DNA of 64,000 bases from CAXTSE01 sp964246985. Lineage in GTDB: Bacteria; Actinomycetota; Actinomycetes; Actinomycetales; Microbacteriaceae. The DNA is taken from assembly GCA_964246985.1 (NCBI GenBank), contig CAXTSE010000010.1, positions 56,740 through 120,739 on the forward strand, in the 5' to 3' direction. Below, piece by piece: positions 59,181 through 64,000 of this stretch. The position numbers were made by a program, and so were the translations under genes. Below the pieces are notes generated by a model. It had not been told where the DNA came from and made no database searches. It worked only from the letters and a program-made list of their open reading frames with translations. Each line of letters starts with the position of its first letter. Within the stretch, counting starts at the first letter, position 1.

Positions 59181-60101
59181 TTAGTCGATCCCCTGCGCGC
59201 CGGTCAACTCGCCTCCGGCGGCGCCGGCCCCTCGGCGCGCGCGGGTCTGAGCCGCGCGCTCGGCGAGCTGGTCGTCGGCCGGGTAGCCGACCTCCATGAG
59301 GGTGAGGCCCTTGGCGGGCAGGACGGCGAAGTCGGCGGATCGCGTGGCCGCGTCACGCAGCTCGGTCACGCGGGTGGCGGTCAGCCTGGCCTGGCCCGCC
59401 GCGACGCACGCCCCGACGAGCGCGCGCACCATGCTGTGGCAGAACGCATCGGCCTGCAGCCGGGCGACGAGCACGCCGTCGCCGTCGCGCTGCCACGAGA
59501 ACTCCTGCAGCTCGCGGATGGTGGTCGCCCCCTCGCGCGGACGACAGAACGTGGCGAAGTCGTGGAGGCCGAGCAGGGAGCGCGCCGCCTCGTCCATCGC
59601 CTCGACGTCGAGCGAGGCCGGGTACCAGAGGGTGTGCAGCCGGGCGCGGGGATCGTGGAGCGCCTCGTTGTCGGCGATGCGGTACTCGTATCGCCGCCAC
59701 GTCGCCGAGAAGCGCGCGTCGAAGCCCTCGGGGGCGTAGGCCGACGAGAACACCCGCACATCGGACTCGAGACCGGCGATTCCGTTCAGCCGTCGGGCGA
59801 CGGTGGCGGGTCCCGTGGGTGCCGGTCGGCCGCCGCGATCGGGGCGGTCGAGGATGCGCAGCTGCTCCTCGGTCAGGTCGACGTGCGCCACCTGCCCGAT
59901 GGCGTGCACTCCGACGTCGGTGCGTCCGGCGACGGTGAGCTGGGGCGGCTCCCCCGCACGGCGGAAGATCGTGGCGAGCGCGGCCTCCAGCTCGCCCTGC
60001 ACGGTGCGCTGGCCGGGCTGCCGGGCCCAGCCGGCGAAGCGGGTCCCGTCGTAGCCGAGGTCGAGCCTGATGCGCCGGGGGTCGGGCTCGCCGGGTGTCA
60101 C
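59181..60101 (-). CDS. truA: tRNA pseudouridine synthase A
   Basis: A protein of 306 residues modifying positions 38-40 of tRNAs. It shows L-G-Y-D-G-T-R-F-A-G-W-A-R-Q-P, catalytic Asp62 in AGRTDVGVHA, D-A-R-F-S-A-T-W-R-R-Y-E-Y-R-I, G-L-H-D-F-A-T-F-C and FCHSMVRALVG. The C-terminal Arg/Ala/Gly-rich tail of about 25 residues is extra. The GTG start is 6 nt after TAGACT, within the divergent promoter shared with the acyltransferase gene. Confidence 0.95.
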   Translation of the reverse strand: MTPGEPDPRRIRLDLGYDGTRFAGWARQPGQRTVQGELEAALATIFRRAGEPPQLTVAGRTDVGVHAIGQVAHVDLTEEQLRILDRPDRGGRPAPTGPATVARRLNGIAGLESDVRVFSSAYAPEGFDARFSATWRRYEYRIADNEALHDPRARLHTLWYPASLDVEAMDEAARSLLGLHDFATFCRPREGATTIRELQEFSWQRDGDGVLVARLQADAFCHSMVRALVGACVAAGQARLTATRVTELRDAATRSADFAVLPAKGLTLMEVGYPADDQLAERAAQTRARRGAGAAGGELTGAQGID

Positions 60102-60107
60102 GGCCCG

Positions 60108-60117
60108 AGTCTAGGCT
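60108..60117. promoter_or_regulatory. Overlapping divergent -10 boxes for truA and acyltransferase
   Basis: The decamer AGTCTAGGCT contains minus-strand TAGACT (60108-60113) and plus-strand TAGGCT (60112-60117), overlapping by two bases, the same geometry as at 21432-21441. The truA start is 6 nt away; the acyltransferase ATG is 16 nt away. Confidence 0.55.
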
Positions 60118-60133
60118 TGACCCCGACCTCGCC

Positions 60134-62122
60134 ATGCCACCTCAGACACCTCTCGACACGGTCACCCCGGCGACGAAGCCGGCGGTGCGCTCGCGTGCAC
60201 CCCGCGGCAGCCGGGCCGTCGCCGAGCCCCCACCGCCCCTCCCGTTCCGCATCGTCGGGCTCGACGGGCTGCGAGCGCTCGCCGTCGCGCTCGTGATCCT
60301 CTTCCATCTCACGCCTCCCGGAACGCTGGTCGGCGGCTTCGTCGGCGTCGACGTCTTCTTCGTCGTCAGCGGCTTCCTGATCACCGGGCTGCTGCTGCGC
60401 GAGCACTCCGACACGGGCCGGATCGACCTCGCCTCGTTCTGGCGCCGCCGTGCCCGCCGACTGCTCCCCGCGCTGGGCCTGCTCCTCGTCGTCACGCTCG
60501 CCGCGGCTCTCGTGGTCGGCGGCGACGTGCTCGTGAACCTCGGCAGGCAGGTGCTGGGCGCTGCGACCTTCAGCGGCAACTGGCTCTCGATCGCCTCGGC
60601 GTCGAGCTACTTCGACGACTCCACCCCCGAGCTCCTGCGCAATCTCTGGTCGCTCGCGGTCGAGGAGCAGTTCTACCTGCTCTGGCCGCTTCTCGTGGCC
60701 GTCGCACTGATCCGGATGCCGCGGCCGCTGCGTCTGGCCGTGATCGGTGCGCTGGCGCTGGCTTCGGCCGTCGCGATGGGGTTGCTCTGGGATCCGGTCG
60801 ACGCCACCCGCGTCTACTACGGCACCGACACCCACGCGTTCGGACTGCTCGCCGGCGCCGCCCTCGCCGTGCTCTCCCAGGCCTGGCCGCAGCGGGCCCT
60901 CGAGTGGCCGCGCCGCCTCCGCACCGCCGCCGGCTGCATCGGCGCCCTCGCCCTCCTCGGCCTCGTGGCCTCGTCCGTCGTCCTGCAGGGCGACGCGGCC
61001 GTCACCTACCGGGGCGGCCTGCCGCTGGTCGCCGTGCTCACTGCTCTGGTCATCGCGACGCTGCTGGTCCCCGGCACCCCGCTCGCCCGCCTGCTCTCCC
61101 TCCGTCCGATCGCATGGGTGGGGGTGCGCAGCTACGGGCTGTACCTCTGGCATTGGCCGGTGCTCGTCCTGGTGGCGGCGGCGCTGCCCGGCTGGCCACG
61201 CGACGGGGCTCTCGGGTGGGCGATCGGCGTCGTCGCGCTGGTCATCACCGTGGCCGCCGCGACCGTGTCCTACGCCCTCGTCGAGCAGCCGGTGCGCCGG
61301 GTCGGCTTCCGCGCCGCCGTCGGCCGGTTCACCGGGTGGCTGCGGGGGTCCCGCCATGGGCTGATCGCCGGCACCTGGGTCGCCGTGCTGGTGGTGTCGG
61401 GCACGATCGCCGGCGGGGTGGCCATCGCCTCCGACCCCGGTCAGGGCGAGACGGAGGCGCTGGTGGCGGCGGGACAGCAGGCGATCGTCGAGGCCAACGC
61501 TGCCGCCGAGGATGCGGCCGCCGCGGCGGCCGCCGCCGACTCCGCGACCCCGGCCTCCGATCCCGGCGACGCCACGCCGGCCGCACAGGTCGCCGGCGGC
61601 GATCAGATCGTCGCGATCGGCGACTCCGTCATGCTGGCGGCCGCGCCCACCCTCCAGCAGGACTTCCCCGGCATCCAGATCGACGCCGTCGTGTCTCGTC
61701 AGCTGCTGTCGGCCCCTGCCCTCGTGCAGGCGCTGGCCGACTCGGGGCAGCTGCGCAGCGTTCTGGTGCTGGCGCTCGGCACGAACGGGCCCATCGACCG
61801 CGACACCCTCGAGAAGGTGCGCGCGATCCTCGGACCCGATCGGCAGCTCGTCGTCGTCAACGTGCAGGCGCCGCGCGCCTGGACGGACGGGGTCAACACG
61901 ACCCTCTCGGGCTTCGCCGTCTACTACCGCGATGTCGAGCTCGCCAACTGGCACGACGCCATCCAGCCGTCGCTCGGGGTGCTGGCCGGGGACCGGATCC
62001 ACTTCGGCAGCGCCGGCGCCGTCATCTTCAGCGCCTCCATCCGCGACGCCCTGCAGCGTCTCGCCGAGCTGCCCCCGGTGCGCGACGAGCGGGCCGACGA
62101 GTCTCTGCCCCGACCCGTCTAG
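60134..62122 (+). CDS. Acyltransferase-3 (OafA/YrhL-like) with C-terminal SGNH-like domain
   Basis: A protein of 662 residues. A Pro-rich cytoplasmic head of about 40 residues precedes ten hydrophobic helices of the acyltransferase-3 domain: RIVGLDGLRALAVALVILFH (catalytic-type R/H motif), GFVGVDVFFVVSGFLITGLL, FWRRRARRLLPAL, SLAVEEQFYLLWPLL and GLYLWHWPV. An Ala-rich linker (about 455-495) leads to an extracytoplasmic SGNH-like domain with G-D-S-V-M-L-A, A-L-G-T-N-G-P and D-R-I-H-F. Such proteins O-acetylate wall or capsule glycans. The glycan target is unknown. Confidence 0.88.
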   Translation: MPPQTPLDTVTPATKPAVRSRAPRGSRAVAEPPPPLPFRIVGLDGLRALAVALVILFHLTPPGTLVGGFVGVDVFFVVSGFLITGLLLREHSDTGRIDLASFWRRRARRLLPALGLLLVVTLAAALVVGGDVLVNLGRQVLGAATFSGNWLSIASASSYFDDSTPELLRNLWSLAVEEQFYLLWPLLVAVALIRMPRPLRLAVIGALALASAVAMGLLWDPVDATRVYYGTDTHAFGLLAGAALAVLSQAWPQRALEWPRRLRTAAGCIGALALLGLVASSVVLQGDAAVTYRGGLPLVAVLTALVIATLLVPGTPLARLLSLRPIAWVGVRSYGLYLWHWPVLVLVAAALPGWPRDGALGWAIGVVALVITVAAATVSYALVEQPVRRVGFRAAVGRFTGWLRGSRHGLIAGTWVAVLVVSGTIAGGVAIASDPGQGETEALVAAGQQAIVEANAAAEDAAAAAAAADSATPASDPGDATPAAQVAGGDQIVAIGDSVMLAAAPTLQQDFPGIQIDAVVSRQLLSAPALVQALADSGQLRSVLVLALGTNGPIDRDTLEKVRAILGPDRQLVVVNVQAPRAWTDGVNTTLSGFAVYYRDVELANWHDAIQPSLGVLAGDRIHFGSAGAVIFSASIRDALQRLAELPPVRDERADESLPRPV

Positions 62123-62257
62123 GTCGATCCATCTGAGTCGAGCCCATTGCCCCTCGCACGGGGGCCATGCCAGGGTGGGGGACAGATCCAGGCATAACGG
62201 GGTACCTCGATCGGCGCGACGCGCCTTCTGTGGGGTTCCCTCCGACAAGGAGGTCAC

Positions 62258-62611
62258 ATGTCCGATCCCGCCCGCACCCCCGCCGCGCCTCCTCCGGGCG
62301 GCGTACTCGACTACGAGAAGATCGCCGAGAGCGACGACTTCCGGCTCCTCCAGCGCAGCCACCGCCGCTTCGTCTTCCCCGTCGCGGCGCTGTTCCTGGT
62401 CTGGTACTTCGTCTACGTGCTGCTTGCTGCCTACGCGCATGACTTCATGGCGACGCCGGTGTTCGGCAACGTCAACGTCGGCCTGCTGCTCGGGCTCGGC
62501 CAGTTCGTGACGACCTTCGTCATCACCATGTCCTACGTCGCCTACGCCAACCGCAAGCTCGACCCGGTGGCCCAGCGCATCCGCACCGACCTCGAGGAGC
62601 AGGAGCGATGA
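62258..62611 (+). CDS. DUF485 small membrane subunit of acetate symporter
   Basis: A 117-residue protein with two membrane helices: RFVFPVAALFLVWYFVYVLL, and LGQFVTTFVITMSYVAYANRKLDP. The latter is the DUF485 signature. These small proteins are encoded just before ActP-type symporters. AAGGAGG lies 5 nt before the ATG. The stop overlaps the next start (ATGA). The 135-bp region before it holds no clear gene. Confidence 0.9.
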   Translation: MSDPARTPAAPPPGGVLDYEKIAESDDFRLLQRSHRRFVFPVAALFLVWYFVYVLLAAYAHDFMATPVFGNVNVGLLLGLGQFVTTFVITMSYVAYANRKLDPVAQRIRTDLEEQER

Positions 62612-64000
62612 GCGCAGCGATCTCCGTCATCCCCACCGCCCTCTCCGCCGCCCCGACCCAGGCCGAGAACAACCCCGTCCTCAACATCGCGATCTTCCTG
62701 GCGTTCGTCGTCGTCACCCTGGTGATCGTGTTCCGGGCGAGCCGCAACAACAAGACGGCCGCGGACTACTACGCAGCCGGACGGTCGTTCACCGGACCGC
62801 AGAACGGGTTCGCCATCTCGGGCGACTACCTCTCGGCCGCGTCGTTCCTCGGCATCTGCGGAGCCATCGCGGTCAACGGCTACGACGGGTTCCTCTACTC
62901 CATCGGGTTCCTGGTGGCGTGGCTGGTCGCGTTGCTTCTCGTCGCCGAGCTGATGCGCAACACGGCCCGCTACACGATGGCAGACGTGCTGTCGTTCCGG
63001 CTCAAGCAGGGTCCGGTGCGCACGGCCGCGGCCATCACGACGCTGGTCGTCTGCTTCTTCTACCTGCTCGCGCAGATGGCGGGCGCGGGCGGTCTCGTGG
63101 CGCTGCTGCTCGGCATCGAGGGGCCCGTCAATGTCGGCATCGTCATCGCCGTCGTCGGCGTGCTGATGATCTTCTACGTGCTCATCGGCGGAATGAAGGG
63201 CACCACCTGGGTGCAGATCATCAAGGCGATCCTGCTCGTCGGCGGCGCCGCGATCATGACCATCTGGGTGCTCGCGGTGCACAACTTCGACTTCTCGGCG
63301 CTCCTCGACGACGCCGTGGCGACCTTCGGGGCGTCGCAGAAGGCGGCGGACGCCGGGGTCACGGGAGAGGCGCTGCTCGCGCCGGGCCTGCAGTACGGCG
63401 CGAACCCGCTCGACTTCGTGTCGCTCGCGATCGCGCTGGTGCTCGGAACCGCGGGTCTCCCGCACGTGCTCATGCGCTTCTACACGGTGCCTACGGCCAA
63501 GGAGGCCCGACGCAGCGTCGTCTGGGCGATCTGGATCATCGGCATCTTCTACCTGTTCACGCTCGTGCTCGGCTACGGCGCCGCGGCACTGGTGGGGCCG
63601 GATGCGATCCTGGCCGCTCCGGGTGGCGTCAACTCGGCCGCTCCCCTGCTCGCCCTCCAGCTCGGCGGACCGGTGCTGCTCGCGATCGTCTCGGCGGTGG
63701 CGTTCGCGACCATCCTCGCGGTGGTCGCCGGGCTGACGATCACGGCGGCGACATCGTTCGCGCACGACATCTACGCCAATGTGCTGAAGCGCGGCGAAGG
63801 CACGTCCGGGTCGGTCAACGAGGTCAAGATCGCACGCCGCACCGTCGTCGTGATCGGCGTCGTCGCGATCCTCGGAGGCATCGCCGCCCAGGGTCAGAAC
63901 GTCGCGTTCCTGGTGGCGCTGGCCTTCGCCGTGGCGGCGAGCGCCAACCTGCCGACGATCCTCTACTCGCTGTTCTGGAAGCGGTTCACCACCCGCGGTG
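62608..64000 (+). CDS. actP: Sodium/solute (cation-acetate) symporter ActP-like, truncated by window edge
   Basis: An open frame of 464 codons runs off the right edge. After a Thr/Ala-rich start come helices with NNKTAADYYAAGRSFTGPQN, FAISGDYLSAASFLGICGAI, Y-D-G-F-L-Y-S-I-G-F-L-V-A-W, QMAGAGGLVALLLGIE, GGMKGTTWVQIIKAILL and GTAGLPHVLMRFYTVPTAKEARRS, all SSS-family ActP hallmarks. Acetate or other short monocarboxylates are the likely substrate. It is coupled by 4 bp to the DUF485 gene. Confidence 0.92.
   Translation, partial: MSAAISVIPTALSAAPTQAENNPVLNIAIFLAFVVVTLVIVFRASRNNKTAADYYAAGRSFTGPQNGFAISGDYLSAASFLGICGAIAVNGYDGFLYSIGFLVAWLVALLLVAELMRNTARYTMADVLSFRLKQGPVRTAAAITTLVVCFFYLLAQMAGAGGLVALLLGIEGPVNVGIVIAVVGVLMIFYVLIGGMKGTTWVQIIKAILLVGGAAIMTIWVLAVHNFDFSALLDDAVATFGASQKAADAGVTGEALLAPGLQYGANPLDFVSLAIALVLGTAGLPHVLMRFYTVPTAKEARRSVVWAIWIIGIFYLFTLVLGYGAAALVGPDAILAAPGGVNSAAPLLALQLGGPVLLAIVSAVAFATILAVVAGLTITAATSFAHDIYANVLKRGEGTSGSVNEVKIARRTVVVIGVVAILGGIAAQGQNVAFLVALAFAVAASANLPTILYSLFWKRFTTRG

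Noticed and set aside
62123..62257. Terminator or small gene between the acyltransferase and DUF485 genes
   Set aside because: GCCCC/GGGGC near 62148-62165 could form a short hairpin, but the arms are only 5 bp and the loop is ambiguous. No coding frame with an SD is present.
1..64000. CRISPR arrays, tRNA/rRNA genes, prophage, integrases or transposases
   Set aside because: I saw no regularly spaced direct repeats, cloverleaf sequences, or recombinase motifs on either strand.

Overview
This 64 kb window looks like ordinary chromosome from a high-GC (about 70 %) actinobacterium, most likely Microbacterium or a close relative in the Microbacteriaceae. That placement rests on four things: base composition; the gene order rplM-rpsI-glmM / coaA / glmS-acpS-alr-tsaE-tsaB-rimI-tsaD; the actinobacterial perM-purN-purH cluster; and the many genes with a TANNNT -10 box about 6 nt before the start codon, as in leaderless transcripts. 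I found no rRNA, tRNA, CRISPR array, prophage, integrase or transposase. There is a 10-N assembly gap at 5284-5293, flanked by what looks like a chimeric contig end.

Layout. 1-5 kb: the start of an NTF2-like protein, a heterodimeric ABC exporter preceded by a short leader-type ORF, and a dimethylargininase-type hydrolase. 5-9.4 kb: purH (broken by the gap), purN, a PerM-like membrane protein and a DUF4166 protein. 9.4-17 kb: two tandem secreted TAP-family hydrolases, a leucine-rich-repeat protein, a DoxX-like protein, sucCD and an MpaB-like oxygenase. 17-24.5 kb: an autoregulated-looking PadR repressor, the PcrA/UvrD helicase, a glycerophosphodiesterase, three envelope or membrane proteins and a Bax-inhibitor-1 family protein. 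24.5-38 kb: guaA, DUF3817, SURF1, the KhtTU-type K+(H+) antiporter, a 1,379-residue secreted protein with repeated modules, guaB3, a MalY-type C-S lyase and guaB.

38-46.7 kb: a branched-chain amino-acid/amide ABC importer (livHMGF with livJ convergent) whose LivH carries a secreted N-terminal beta domain. It is followed by a lipoprotein, an internally deleted LivJ paralogue and RarD. 46.7-60 kb: groES with a CIRCE-like operator, a THUMP-like methyltransferase, two DUF4190 proteins, the t6A (tsaD, tsaB, tsaE) / rimI / alr / acpS / glmS operon, coaA, a deazaflavin-type oxidoreductase, glmM, rpsI, rplM and truA. 60-64 kb: an acyltransferase-3/SGNH protein, then DUF485 and the start of a cation/acetate symporter.

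Functionally the window is dominated by nucleotide supply (purH, purN, guaA, guaB, guaB3), cell-wall precursor synthesis (glmS, glmM, alr), translation and tRNA modification, and envelope transport. I did not find an obvious new defence or mobile system. The observations most worth a second look are: a 75-bp three-box repeat with identical spacing at two intergenic sites; a 58-bp imperfect palindrome; the leader ORF before the ABC exporter; the triplicated WHEG-containing module in the large secreted protein; the LivH fusion; a GuaB3 lacking the catalytic cysteine; the recurrent leaderless and bidirectional promoters; and the Lon/PurH chimera beside the gap, which is probably an artefact.
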